From NCBI GenBank assembly GCA_022825065.1, contig JAJDYR010000014.1, forward strand, positions 22,217 through 86,216: a stretch of 64,000 bases of DNA, given 5' to 3'. The translations under genes were made by a program, and so were the position numbers. Positions 7,396-16,048 of this stretch are shown one piece after another. Every line of letters begins with the position of its first letter. Within the stretch, counting starts at the first letter, position 1. The notes below the pieces were generated by a model. That model was given only the letters and a program-made list of their open reading frames with translations. It made no database searches and was not told where the DNA came from. The stretch is from a bacterium (GTDB taxonomy: Bacteria > UBA8248).

Positions 7396-8667
7396 ATGAA
7401 ACGTTCCAGACGCCGGCTATTCAGCCTTATCGCCATCACCGCTTTTGTGGCGGGGCTCGCATTGCCCGCCGCGGCGGCCAAGAATGTCACCCTCCTCATC
7501 CACCCGACCCTGTTCAAGGCGGCGGGGGGTCCCAAGGGCGTGGTGGCTGATCTCGAGAAGGAAAAGGGCATCAAGGTCACCGTGGTGACCACCCCCTACG
7601 GGAAGATCAAGGACAAGGCGGTGCTCTCCTTCGCGGCCGGGGGCGGGCAGTTCGACGTCGTGTCCTGGGTGGACGCGTGGGTCAACCCCGAGACCATCGG
7701 CTTCCTGGAGCCCCTGGACAACTACATCAAGAGCGCGCCCAAGGGCTACGACTACGGGGACCTCATCCCCGCCCTCTCGGGCACGACCCGCTTCCCCAAG
7801 CCCGGCGGCCCCGCCTACGGCGTCCCCTACCGGACGGGGACGGGCATCGTCTACTACCGCAAGGACCTCTTCGCGGCGGCCAAGGTCGCCATTCCCAAGA
7901 CCTGGGACGAGTTCCTCGCCGCGGCCGAGAAGCTGAACCAGCCCGGCAAGGTCTACGGCGTCGTCCAGCGCGGAAAACCGGGCGTCCACGTGGAGCAGGA
8001 CTTCCTGCGCTATCTCCACAGCTCGGGCCACGGCGTGCTCTCCGCCGACAACAAGACCTGCCTGCTCGACCGCGCCGATTCGATCAAGCTGCTCGAGGTG
8101 TTCGGCAAGCCCTTCCGCAGCGGCTGGTCCCCGCCCGACATGCTGGCCTGGGGCCGCGACGAATACCGGAACGCCATGATGCAGGGCCGCGCCGCGATGG
8201 GGGTGTACTTCTCCCCCTACTGGGGCCTGATGACCAACCCCAAGAAGTCCAAGACGGCCGACAAGCTGGGCTGGTTCCTCGTCCCCACGCTGGACGGCAA
8301 GAACCGCGGCGCCACGCTGAACGGCGGCTGGCACCTCGTCATGGACAAGAAGAGCAAGAACAAGGCGGCGGCGTGGGAGCTCATGATGGCGCTCAGTAAC
8401 AAGAAGAACCAGCTCCGGGGCGCCCTCAACTGGGCGAACGGCCCCGTCCGCAGTTCGGTCTACAACAACGCGGAATATCTCAAGAAGTTCCCGGTGGCGA
8501 AGGCGTGGCTGACCGCCATCAGCCGGGGAAGCGGCGCGGCGCAGCATCCGCGCGCGTCCGAGATAAGCGACGTCACCTCGAAGGAAGTCATCAACTACCT
8601 GCAGAAGAAGAAGAGCGCGAAGCAGGCCATGGGGGACGCCTGCAAGCAGATCAAAGCGGTTCTGTAG
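7396..8667 (+). CDS. ABC importer periplasmic solute-binding protein, family 1 (sugar type)
   Basis: 423 residues with a clear Sec signal (MKRSRRRLF, hydrophobic run to ALPAAAA). The mature protein has the extracellular solute-binding family 1 architecture: GGGQFDVVSWVDAWVNPE, GVPYRTGTGIVYYRKDLF, PKTWDEFLAAAEKL, and the closing GGWHLVMDKKSKNKAAAWELM. It captures a sugar, polyol or glycosyl compound for the two permeases and ATPase encoded downstream. GGAGGAG precedes the ATG. The ligand cannot be told from sequence. Confidence 0.9.
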   Translation: MKRSRRRLFSLIAITAFVAGLALPAAAAKNVTLLIHPTLFKAAGGPKGVVADLEKEKGIKVTVVTTPYGKIKDKAVLSFAAGGGQFDVVSWVDAWVNPETIGFLEPLDNYIKSAPKGYDYGDLIPALSGTTRFPKPGGPAYGVPYRTGTGIVYYRKDLFAAAKVAIPKTWDEFLAAAEKLNQPGKVYGVVQRGKPGVHVEQDFLRYLHSSGHGVLSADNKTCLLDRADSIKLLEVFGKPFRSGWSPPDMLAWGRDEYRNAMMQGRAAMGVYFSPYWGLMTNPKKSKTADKLGWFLVPTLDGKNRGATLNGGWHLVMDKKSKNKAAAWELMMALSNKKNQLRGALNWANGPVRSSVYNNAEYLKKFPVAKAWLTAISRGSGAAQHPRASEISDVTSKEVINYLQKKKSAKQAMGDACKQIKAVL

Positions 8668-8693
8668 CAGCGGTACGAAAACAAAGGCGCACC

Positions 8694-8955
8694 GGGGGTG
8701 TTGGAAAAGTCCTCTCCCCAGGGGATAAAACCAACCCCCCCTACCCCCCCTTGACAGGGGGGTAAAAAAGACCGACGCCCCGGCAAGTGGGGGATATGAA
8801 AAAAGACGACGCCCGCCGCCGGGCCGAGGGGGTTTTGCTTTTGTCAGGGGTATAGAAAGGTGATGCGTCCTCGCCGGGCTGAGGGGTTTGCTTTTTCTTG
8901 CCCCCCTGGCAAGGGGGGGGGTAGGGGGGGTTGCCTTTGTCCCTTGCAAGAGGGG
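8694..8955. repeat. MITE-like G/C-tract inverted repeat, copy 2
   Basis: Left end GGGGGTGTTGGAAAAGTCCT, then the C-tract arm AACCCCCCCTACCCCCCCTT and, about 130 bp on, its reverse complement AGGGGGGGTTG. The core has the same ACGCCCGCCGCCGG and GGTTTTGCTTTT motifs as copy 1. Confidence 0.75.
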
Positions 8956-8957
8956 TT

Positions 8958-9020
8958 GTAGGGGCCGCATATATGCGGCCCTTCCCCTCGGTATGCGGGT
9001 CGCATATATGCGACCCCTAC
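8958..9020. repeat. REP/BIME-like pair of CATATATG palindromes, copy 2
   Basis: GTAGGGG, then GGGCCGCATATATGCGGCCC, a short linker, GGGTCGCATATATGCGACCC and CCCCTAC. Unit order is reversed relative to 5759-5826, so the two elements are inverted copies. Confidence 0.85.
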
Positions 9021-9120
9021 ACTTGGGGTGGTGATGATGCCGCCCCAGACGCGAAGGCGTACCCCGGAGGAGAGGCGGATTAAGGGCGCGTCCGGCGCAG
9101 GCGCAAGCACGGAGAGGATC

Positions 9121-10050
9121 GTGAATACCGGAGCCGTTCAGGATACGGCGCGGCGGGGCGGCCGTGGCTGGCTCACCCCCGCGCGCAAGCAGGCGATGGC
9201 GCCCTACCTGCTCATGGCGCCCGCCTTCATCATCCTGGGCGCGATACTGGTCTATCCCTCCATCTACAACATCTATCTCTCGCTGTGGAAATGGCGCCTC
9301 ACCACGCCGCATCTCTCCACCTTCGTCGGCTTCGCGAACTACGTCCACCTGCTCTGGGTCGACCCCGACTTCTGGGAGGTGACCCGCTTCAGCCTGGGCT
9401 TCACCGTGGCCACCATCGCGCTCGAATTCATCATCGGGGTGGCGAGCGCGCTGCTGCTCTACGGCCTCGTGCGCGGGCGCAGGCTCATGACGTCCTTTCT
9501 CCTCACCCCCTACATGGTCGCCCCCATCGCGGTGGGCCTCGGCTGGCGGCTCATGTGGGACCGCGACATCGGCATCGTGAACCTGCTCATCACCCTCGTG
9601 GGGGTCGCCAAGGTGAACTGGCTCGCCGAGACCGGCCCCGCCTTCTGGGCCATCGTGATCTGCGAGGTCTGGCGTTCGACGCCCTTCGTCACCATGATCC
9701 TCCTGGCGGGCATCACGGCGCTCCCGAACGAGGTGTTCGAGGCCGCCCACGTGGACGGCGCGAACCGGGTGCAGGTGTTCCGGCGGATCACCTTTCCGCT
9801 CATCCTGCCCCCGCTGGTGGTGGCGCTGCTCTTCCAGACCATCTTCAAGCTGCGGGTGTTCGACATTCCCTACATCCTTACCGAGGGAGGGCCCGGCACG
9901 TCCACCATGCCATACGGCCTTTTCATTCAGCGCATTTATTTCCGCTATTTCGACGTGGGCAACGCGGCGGCCACCTCGGTCATCCTCCTCGTGCTGGGCG
10001 CGGGGATAGCGTTCGCCTACCTGCGGCTCATCCGGGACAGGGACGGCTAG
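9121..10050 (+). CDS. ABC sugar importer permease (MalF/UgpA type)
   Basis: 309 residues from GTG 9121, chosen because GGAGAGG lies 4 bases upstream and the length fits the family; an in-frame GTG at 9028 sits at the very edge of the REP element and would add a low-complexity leader. Six hydrophobic segments begin with APYLLMAPAFIILGAILVYPS. The EAA loop that contacts the ATPase is visible as EVFEAAHVDGANRVQVFRRITFPL. Inner-membrane channel partner of the next gene. Confidence 0.88.
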   Translation: MNTGAVQDTARRGGRGWLTPARKQAMAPYLLMAPAFIILGAILVYPSIYNIYLSLWKWRLTTPHLSTFVGFANYVHLLWVDPDFWEVTRFSLGFTVATIALEFIIGVASALLLYGLVRGRRLMTSFLLTPYMVAPIAVGLGWRLMWDRDIGIVNLLITLVGVAKVNWLAETGPAFWAIVICEVWRSTPFVTMILLAGITALPNEVFEAAHVDGANRVQVFRRITFPLILPPLVVALLFQTIFKLRVFDIPYILTEGGPGTSTMPYGLFIQRIYFRYFDVGNAAATSVILLVLGAGIAFAYLRLIRDRDG

Positions 10051-10053
10051 GCC

Positions 10054-10902
10054 ATGGCGCGGGGCGAAGAACAGATCGGGCCGGGGATCCCCTCCTTCCC
10101 GGCGGCGCGCGGGGCGATGATGGTCCTGCTCGCGTTCAGCCTGTTCCCGATCGTCTGGATCATGCTCACCTCGGTGAAGAACGAGACCGCCATCTTCAGC
10201 ATTCCGCCCAAGGTCTTCGTGAGTCCTGATTTCTCCTCGTACTGGAAGTTCCTGGGCTTCGGGAACGAATCCGCACTCAGGTTCATCTGGAACAGCACCT
10301 TCATCGCGGTGGTGACGACCTTCCTGACGCTCCTGGTCTCCTCGCTTGCGGCCTACGCGTTCTCGCGCTACCGCTTCCGGGCGTCGAACTACCTGCTCTT
10401 CTTCATGCTGGCGACGCGGCTGCTGCCGCCCGTCACGGCGGTGGTGCCGCTCTATCTCCTGTTCCGCTATCTCCAGATACTCGACACGCGCTTCATCCTG
10501 ATCCTCATCTACACCGCCTTGAACATCCCGTTCGGCACCTGGCTGATGAAGGCGTTTTTCGACGGCATACCGAAAGAACTCGAAGAGGCCGCGGCTTTGG
10601 ACGGCTGCGGTGCGCTGCGCACCCTGGCGCGGGTGACCTTCCCCCTCGCGTCATCGGGCATCGCCGCGACCTCCATCTTCGTCTTCCTGCTGGCCTGGAA
10701 CGAGTTCATGTTCGCGTTCATGCTGACGAACGTGTACGCGCGCACCATCCCCGTCCGGCTGGCGGAGACGATGGGCGAGATGCAGGTCTTCTGGCAGGAC
10801 ATGTCCACCCTGGCGACGCTGATCATGCTGCCCGCCCTGCTCGTGGGCTTTTTCATGCAGCGCTATCTCATCCGCGCCCTGACGGCGGGAGCGGTGAAGT
10901 AG
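10054..10902 (+). CDS. ABC sugar importer permease (MalG/UgpE type)
   Basis: 282 residues, 3 bases after the first permease. It opens with a transmembrane helix (MMVLLAFSLFPIVWIMLTSV) and carries the EAA loop KELEEAAALDGCGALRTLARVTFPL. The segment LAWNEFMFAFMLT is typical of the MalG side of family-1 importers. Forms the heterodimeric membrane channel with the preceding protein. Confidence 0.9.
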   Translation: MARGEEQIGPGIPSFPAARGAMMVLLAFSLFPIVWIMLTSVKNETAIFSIPPKVFVSPDFSSYWKFLGFGNESALRFIWNSTFIAVVTTFLTLLVSSLAAYAFSRYRFRASNYLLFFMLATRLLPPVTAVVPLYLLFRYLQILDTRFILILIYTALNIPFGTWLMKAFFDGIPKELEEAAALDGCGALRTLARVTFPLASSGIAATSIFVFLLAWNEFMFAFMLTNVYARTIPVRLAETMGEMQVFWQDMSTLATLIMLPALLVGFFMQRYLIRALTAGAVK

Positions 10903-10914
10903 TGGGTGCGGGCG

Positions 10915-11150
10915 GGGTTGGTGGGAAAGGCCCCTTTTCAGGAGATAAAGGCAACCCCCCCTACCCCCCCTTGACAGGGGGGTATAAAAAGGCAACGCCC
11001 GCCGCCGGTAGAGAGGCTTTTGTTTTTGTCAGGGGGGTATAAAAAGGCGATGCGCCCCCGCCGGGCTGAGGGGGTTTTGATTTTTCTTGCCCCCCTGTTA
11101 AGGGGGGGTAGGGGGGGTTGGTTTTAAGGGATTTCCCTTTCAGGGGGGTT
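10915..11150. repeat. MITE-like G/C-tract inverted repeat, copy 3
   Basis: Contains AACCCCCCCTACCCCCCCTT near 10950, the core ACGCCCGCCGCCGG, and the inverted arm AGGGGGGGTAGGGGGGGTTG near 11100. It fills most of the spacer between the permease and ATPase genes. Confidence 0.75.
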
Positions 11151-11221
11151 GCCATTACCCCCGCAAGGCGCTTTTCACCAGCCGCGTTCGGGGCGCGGCG
11201 CGCGATGATGGAGGAATCGGT

Positions 11222-12298
11222 TTGGGCACGGTGAGCATCGAGAACCTGAGCAAGCACTTCGGCAGCGTGCGCGCCGTGGACGGCATCGACCTGGAAGTCG
11301 CCGAGGGGGAGTTCCTCGTCCTGGTGGGGCCTTCGGGCTGCGGGAAGACGACGACGCTGCGCATGGTGGCGGGCTTGGAGTTCCCGACCGACGGGGAGAT
11401 CCGCGTCTCGGGCGAGCGCGTGAACGAGATTCCCGCCAAGGACCGCAACATGGCCATGGTGTTCCAGAACTACGCCCTCTACCCCCACATGACGGTGTAC
11501 GAGAACATGGCCTTCGGCCTGCGCGTGCGGCGGGTTTCCGCGGGCGAGGTCGACCGCCGCGTCAAGGAAGCCGCCGCCCTCATGGGGCTGGAGGACCTGC
11601 TCCACCGCAAGCCCCGCCAGCTCTCGGGCGGCCAGCGCCAGCGCGTGGCGGTCTGCCGGGCCATCGTGCGCGACCCGGTCGCATATCTCTTCGACGAGCC
11701 GCTCAGCAACCTGGACGCCAAGCTCCGCGTCACCGCCCGGGCCGAGATACGAAAGCTCCAGCGCCGCCTGGGCACGACCTCCATCTACGTCACCCACGAC
11801 CAGACCGAGGCGATGACGATGGGCGACCGCATCGTCGTCATGGACGAGGGGAAGATACTCCAGGCGGGCCCGCCCATCGATCTCTACGACCACCCCGTCA
11901 ACCGCTTCGTGGCGGGCTTTCTGGGCAGCCCGGCCATGAACTTCATCGAGGGCCGCGCGCACCGGGCGGAGGGCGGTCTCGAACTCGAAGCGGGCGCCCT
12001 GCGCTTCCCGCTGCCTCGGGCGTGCCGGGAGGGAGAGGCCTATGTCCTCGGCTTCCGCCCCGAGCACCTGGGCTTTCAGGACGCAGGCGCGCGCCCCGTC
12101 TCCGCCGAGGGCCGGGTGGAGCTCGTCGAGCCGCTGGGTTCCGACACCTTCGTCGCCCTCGACATCGACGGAATCGTCCTCACCGTGAAGGAAGAGGGCC
12201 ATTTCCGCGCGCAGGTGGGCGAGAACATCCGCGTGTTCTTCGACATGGAGAACGTCCACCCCTTCGACGGCGCGACCGGGGAGCGGGTGGAGGGGTGA
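11222..12298 (+). CDS. ABC importer ATP-binding protein (UgpC/MsmK/MalK type)
   Basis: 358 residues. Start TTG 11222 chosen because GGAGGA is about 6 bases upstream; GTG 11231 is an alternative. Walker A GPSGCGKTTT, Q-loop FQNYALYPHM, signature LSGGQRQRVAV, Walker B AYLFDEPLSNLD and the switch histidine THDQTEA are all intact. The C-terminal TOBE region (NFIEGRAHRAEGG, VLGFRPEHLGF) is that of sugar importers. Energises the two permeases above despite the repeat in between. Confidence 0.9.
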   Translation: MGTVSIENLSKHFGSVRAVDGIDLEVAEGEFLVLVGPSGCGKTTTLRMVAGLEFPTDGEIRVSGERVNEIPAKDRNMAMVFQNYALYPHMTVYENMAFGLRVRRVSAGEVDRRVKEAAALMGLEDLLHRKPRQLSGGQRQRVAVCRAIVRDPVAYLFDEPLSNLDAKLRVTARAEIRKLQRRLGTTSIYVTHDQTEAMTMGDRIVVMDEGKILQAGPPIDLYDHPVNRFVAGFLGSPAMNFIEGRAHRAEGGLELEAGALRFPLPRACREGEAYVLGFRPEHLGFQDAGARPVSAEGRVELVEPLGSDTFVALDIDGIVLTVKEEGHFRAQVGENIRVFFDMENVHPFDGATGERVEG

Positions 12299-12324
12299 GG
12301 GGGGCAGAAGAAACCCGCTCCTCC

Positions 12325-12506
12325 GGGGGTTTTTGAAAAAGTCCTCCTCAGGGGATAAAGGCAACCCCCCCTACCCCCCCTTGTCAGGGGGGTATGAAAA
12401 GGCGATGCGCCTTCGCCGGGCTGAGAGGGTTTTGCTTTTTCTTGCCCCCCTGACAAGGGGGGGTAGGGGGGGTTGCTCCTTTGACAAGGATTTTTTCAAC
12501 AACCCC
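12325..12506. repeat. MITE-like G/C-tract repeat, copy 4, with both termini
   Basis: The best preserved copy, about 182 bp. Left end GGGGGTTTTTGAAAAAGTCC and right end the inverted form of GGGGTTGTTGAAAAAATCCT make terminal inverted repeats close to the IS end at 63861. Inside are the inverted C-tract and G-tract arms. No coding capacity, so a non-autonomous element. Confidence 0.7.
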
Positions 12507-12553
12507 GAGAAAGGAGCGTTTGTATCGAAGGGCGCTCCTCGGATCTTGATGCG

Positions 12554-12626
12554 CCTCCCTCGATACGGCGCGCAAGCGCGCCTGCTCGGGATGAGGGGAA
12601 TTGCGCCGCGTTCGCCTACTCGGGAT
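12554..12626. repeat. Extragenic palindromic repeat (TCGATACGGCGCGC type)
   Basis: CCTCGATACGGCGCGCAAGC and a following arm ending CTCGGGATGAGG form a stem-loop. Related units occur at 17745-17833 and 41304-41393. Confidence 0.6.
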
Positions 12627-12786
12627 GAAGGAAAGAGTCGTCCAGGGCGCGGGGACGATGCCGCCCTGGGCGGATTCGCCGGAACGACGCTGGCGAGGAG
12701 GGGGCCGGAATCGGGGGTCCCTCTCAATAGCGCGGGGGTCGATCCGCGCCGGGCCTCTCCGAGGTTACGGGCAAATGCGCAGCCAG

Positions 12787-13815
12787 CTAGCCGAAAAACA
12801 GCTCCGCCGCGTCGAAGAAGTCCTCCCGCAGGGTGTTCACCCTGCCGAGCACGTCCTCGAGCGGCACCGGGTTGATGTCGCGCCCCTGCAGCGCGGCCAT
12901 CACGCCCCAGGTTCCCTCGTGCGCGAACTCGCTCGCACGCACGCCCAGGCGCGTCGCCAGCACGCGATCGTATGGCACGGGGGAGCCGCCGCGCTGGATG
13001 TGCCCCAGGATGACGGCGCGCGTGTCCACGTTCATCCGGTCGCCGATCTCCTTGGCGAGGTATTCGCCGACGCCGCCGAGCTGCACGTGCCCGAACTCGT
13101 CCACCGCCTGGCTGCGCGTGATGTAGTCCTCGATGCCCTCGGGCTTCGCACCCTCGGCCACGACCACGTTGGCGAAGTTGCGCCCGCGCGCGAATCGCGC
13201 CTTGAGCACCCCGACGACCTCTTCGATGTCGAAGGGCCGCTCAGGCACGAGGATGAGGTCGGCCCCGCCCGCGATGCCCGCGTAGGTGGCGAGCCAGCCC
13301 GAGTGGCGCCCCATGACTTCGAGGATGATGACGCGGTCGTGCGCCTCCGCCGTGGTGCGCAGGCGGTCGATGGCGTCGGTGATGACGCCGACGGCGGTGT
13401 GGAAGCCGAAGGAGTAGTCCGTGAGGCCGATGTCGTTGTCGATGGTCTTGGGCACGCTGATGACGTTGTAGCCTTCCTTGCTCAGGTAGGCGGCCACGCT
13501 CAGCGTGTCGTCCCCCCCGATGGCGATGAGGCCGTCGATGCGCGAGGCGCGCCAGTTTTCCTTGAGTTGCTCGAGCACGGCCGGGTCCTTCGTGGGGTTC
13601 GTCCGCGAGGAGCCCAGAATGGTGCCCCCCTTGTCGAGGATGCCGGAGATCATCGGGCCCGTGATCTCGACGAAATCTGCGTCCACCAGGCCGCGCCAGC
13701 CCCGACGGATGCCCAGCGTATGGCTGCCGCGATGGAAATTCGATGCCGTCACCGCGCGGATGACGGCGTTGAGACCCGGGCAGTCTCCGCCCCCCGTCAA
13801 TACGCCTAGCTTCAT
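12787..13815 (-). CDS. pfp: Phosphofructokinase, PPi-dependent type by active-site residues
   Basis: 342 residues, short PfkA-like form. The phosphoryl-donor loop reads GGDD (residues 100-103), not the GGDG of ATP enzymes, and the next motif is PKTIDND (122-128) with lysine where ATP-PFK has glycine (PGTIDND). Both changes mark pyrophosphate-dependent enzymes in the group II/III PFK literature. It interconverts fructose 6-phosphate and fructose 1,6-bisphosphate, reversibly, in the cytosol. Other landmarks are MGRHSGWLA and the effector/substrate segment HIQRGGSP. AAGGAAA lies upstream of ATG 13815. Single-gene unit, convergent with the ABC ATPase gene. An ATP-using exception is possible, since a few GGDD enzymes are untested. 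Confidence 0.88.
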   Translation of the reverse strand: MKLGVLTGGGDCPGLNAVIRAVTASNFHRGSHTLGIRRGWRGLVDADFVEITGPMISGILDKGGTILGSSRTNPTKDPAVLEQLKENWRASRIDGLIAIGGDDTLSVAAYLSKEGYNVISVPKTIDNDIGLTDYSFGFHTAVGVITDAIDRLRTTAEAHDRVIILEVMGRHSGWLATYAGIAGGADLILVPERPFDIEEVVGVLKARFARGRNFANVVVAEGAKPEGIEDYITRSQAVDEFGHVQLGGVGEYLAKEIGDRMNVDTRAVILGHIQRGGSPVPYDRVLATRLGVRASEFAHEGTWGVMAALQGRDINPVPLEDVLGRVNTLREDFFDAAELFFG

Positions 13816-13870
13816 ATCTCGCGTTTCCTTCTGCTGAAGTGGGATTCATCTGTTTTCACCCTGAAGGCAT

Positions 13871-13879
13871 ATTATCACA
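13871..13879 (-). promoter_or_regulatory. Extended -10 promoter for the phosphofructokinase gene
   Basis: On the minus strand TGTGATAAT, an extended -10 (TGn then GATAAT), lies about 55 bases upstream of the ATG. A TGGACA box is further upstream but 20 bases away, longer than ideal. Confidence 0.35.
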
Positions 13880-14007
13880 GCCGGGCTGCGGTTGGGTGTC
13901 CAGAGAGCGCCGACCGGGTGAATGGATTCCTCCCGCATCCCGAGCGCGATTCTACACGAAACCGCCGCGCGCGAAGGGCCTCCGGGCAGGTCTCGAAAAC
14001 TGAAATT

Positions 14008-14035
14008 TTGCGTCGGCCGTTTTTCGTGCTAGGAT
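14008..14035 (+). promoter_or_regulatory. Possible sigma-70 promoter for the TTT operon
   Basis: TTGCGT (14008-14013), 16-base spacer, TAGGAT (14030-14035), about 120 bases before the receptor start. Partial match only. Confidence 0.3.
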
Positions 14036-14157
14036 TGCCGTCAGTCGAAAAATAAAAAAGTGCTGGAAGATTCTGGGTGGATTCTGCGCCGGAAGGGCCG
14101 TGGTCGGTCGCCGGTTCACACCGAGTGGTCGTTTCATTTCAACCGGAGGAGAGCATC

Positions 14158-15303
14158 ATGTCGAACAAAGAGCTTCATGAGCATCCCGAAATCATCATTC
14201 CCGAATCATCCGAACTCACGCGCAGGAGCTTCATCCAGACCCTCGGGGTCGCCGGCGTCGCGGCCGCGGCGCCGATGGTGCTCACGACCCGAAAGGCGGA
14301 CGCCGCGAAATGGCCCGCCCGCCCCATCACGGGGGTGGTGATGTACGCCGCGGGCGGCGGCACGGACACCGTCATCCGCACCCTGTGCGGTGAGATGGCG
14401 AAATCTACCGGCTGGCCCGTCAACGTCATCAACCGTCCCGGCTCCGTGGGAGGCGTGGCCACCCGCTACGTGCTCAACAAGGCGGCCGACGGCTACACCT
14501 GGCTGGGCGCGGGGAACTACAACAAGTTCGTCCGGCCGATGGGATACACGGATTCGGCGGCGTGGGTGGACTGGCAGCACTTCGCGGCGGCTGCCTCGCT
14601 CGCGAGCTGGTCGGTGCGGCCCGACTCGCCCTTCAAGACCTTCAACGACGTGGTCGCCGCGGCCAAGAAGAAATCCGGCAAGCTCACCATCTCGACTTCG
14701 GGCGTGGGCAGCATCTGGCACGAGGTGGGCGCCACCGTCGCGGACGCAGCGGGCATCGAATTGCGCTTCGTGCCCTACAAGGGCGGAAAACCCGCCACCG
14801 TCGCGGGCTTACAGGGCGAGGTGGACATCGCAGGCGGCGGCGTGCATGAGCACGTCGAGTTCCTGCGCGCCGGCAAGCTGAGAAACCTCATGCACACGGG
14901 GCCGAAGGATCTGGACATTTCCAACTACGGCAAGGCTTACACCATCGCCAACTTCATTCCCGCGCTCAAGGCCCTGTTGCCGATGGGCGGGATGTACAGC
15001 ATCGCCCTGAGGCGGGAGACGCCCGTCGACGTGCTCAACAAGATCAAGCCGGTCTGGGTCGCGGCCGCGAAGTCCGACGCCTTCGGGAAGATCGCGACGC
15101 GCAAGTATTTCCAGATCGACATCCGCACGGGAGAAGCGGCCGACCGCCGGGCCGCGCAGCTCGAGTGCCTGAGCGCTGCGACGCTGCTCAAGCTGCAGAA
15201 GCACATCGGCAAAAAGGTGCGCGGACCCAAGGAACTCGGGCTTCCCGAACCGAAGGATTTCGACGCCTGGTGGCCGCCGAAGGGCTACAAGCCTCGCATC
15301 TGA
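14158..15303 (+). CDS. TTT-type periplasmic receptor (Bug/TctC family) with Tat-like signal
   Basis: 381 residues from ATG 14158, which has CCGGAGGAG 7 bases upstream. The leader LTRRSFIQTLGVAGVAAAAP looks like a twin-arginine signal, less common than Sec leaders in this family. The mature part follows the TctC/Bug pattern: WPARPITGVVMYAAGGGTDT, VNVINRPGSVGGVATRYVLN, ADGYTWL. Such receptors bind carboxylated compounds and hand them to TctB/TctA. It leads the operon with the two membrane genes, separated by a strong hairpin that probably keeps receptor mRNA more abundant. Confidence 0.88.
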   Translation: MSNKELHEHPEIIIPESSELTRRSFIQTLGVAGVAAAAPMVLTTRKADAAKWPARPITGVVMYAAGGGTDTVIRTLCGEMAKSTGWPVNVINRPGSVGGVATRYVLNKAADGYTWLGAGNYNKFVRPMGYTDSAAWVDWQHFAAAASLASWSVRPDSPFKTFNDVVAAAKKKSGKLTISTSGVGSIWHEVGATVADAAGIELRFVPYKGGKPATVAGLQGEVDIAGGGVHEHVEFLRAGKLRNLMHTGPKDLDISNYGKAYTIANFIPALKALLPMGGMYSIALRRETPVDVLNKIKPVWVAAAKSDAFGKIATRKYFQIDIRTGEAADRRAAQLECLSAATLLKLQKHIGKKVRGPKELGLPEPKDFDAWWPPKGYKPRI

Positions 15304-15330
15304 GCCGGACGGCTCATCGCGCAATGCCTG

Positions 15331-15371
15331 CCCCGGGCGGGCCGCCTCATATCAGGGCGGCCCGCCCGGGG
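15331..15371 (+). terminator. Strong intra-operon hairpin between receptor and TctB genes
   Basis: A perfect 16-bp G/C stem (15331-15346 with 15356-15371) around a 9-base loop TCATATCAG. No immediate T-run follows, so it fits mRNA 3'-end stabilisation or partial termination more than full termination. Confidence 0.55.
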
Positions 15372-15412
15372 AGGCCGTATTCATTGATTTTGTTCTATGC
15401 CGAGAGAGTTGC

Positions 15413-16045
15413 ATGGATTCCTCGAACGACGATGACCGCAGCGCCCATCCGCAATCGGATGAGCCGGAAGACACCGCCGCCTCGAATCTGCTTTCCGAGG
15501 AGGGGGGAGACGCCGCCACGCCGGGCAGGGATCTCGCGGCGGCGGGCGTCGTGGGCGTCGTCGCTATCCTCGCCGTCATTCTCGGGCTGCTCATGCCCAA
15601 CCCGGAGAAGAACATCTTCACCGCGCCGGGCTTCATGCCCATTCTCACGGGCCTGAGCCTGCTGGCCATGGCCATCGGACTCGGAGCGGGCGCGCTCAAA
15701 CGAGGCGGCGGTTCGGAACTGAACCTCTCGCCCGCAGAATTGCTGGGCAGGTATTTCGCCGACTACGAGAACCAGTGGGCGCTCATCCTGATGGGCCTGG
15801 TAGTCGTATATATAGTGCTCCTCGACTGGGTTACGTTCATCATCACGGTTCCGCTGGTGATAGGAGGCTTCCGGCTCGGCTTCAGCAGCTTCGAGGCCGT
15901 CACCATCCCGATGCTGGCCATCGCCCTGCGCATCTTCTGGCCGAAGTCGTTTCTGCAGTGCCTCGTCGTTTCTGCGATTTCGACGCTCGTTCTGGCCGCC
16001 GCGTTTCGCTACGGCTTCCGCATTCCGCTGCCGGGTTCGGGGTAG
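15413..16045 (+). CDS. TTT transporter small membrane subunit (TctB-like)
   Basis: 210 residues. After a hydrophilic acidic N-terminus of ~40 residues there are four hydrophobic segments, including GVVGVVAILAVILGLLMP and WALILMGLVVVYIVLLDWVTF, the TctB layout. Ends 3 bases before tctA. The N-terminal extension is longer than in most TctB proteins. Confidence 0.82.
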   Translation: MDSSNDDDRSAHPQSDEPEDTAASNLLSEEGGDAATPGRDLAAAGVVGVVAILAVILGLLMPNPEKNIFTAPGFMPILTGLSLLAMAIGLGAGALKRGGGSELNLSPAELLGRYFADYENQWALILMGLVVVYIVLLDWVTFIITVPLVIGGFRLGFSSFEAVTIPMLAIALRIFWPKSFLQCLVVSAISTLVLAAAFRYGFRIPLPGSG

Positions 16046-16048
16046 GCC

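Larger units (their letters stand above)
8668..9120. other. Repeat-filled spacer between receptor and permease genes
   Basis: No gene. A MITE-like repeat (8694-8955) is followed directly by a REP-like palindrome pair (8958-9020). The length and structure of this spacer may lower permease expression relative to the receptor. Confidence 0.55.
12299..12786. other. Intergenic region with two repeat types
   Basis: No gene between the convergent ATPase and phosphofructokinase genes. It holds MITE-like copy 4 (12325-12506) and a TCGATACGG-type REP sequence (12554-12626). Confidence 0.6.

Noticed and set aside
9028..9120. GTG 9028 as start of the first sugar permease
   Set aside because: It begins directly at the REP element edge, adds a low-complexity leader, and lacks the ribosome binding site that GTG 9121 has.
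5498..12506. Repeated G/C tracts as a CRISPR array
   Set aside because: Units are dispersed between genes, not regularly spaced, and form inverted arms; no cas genes are present.
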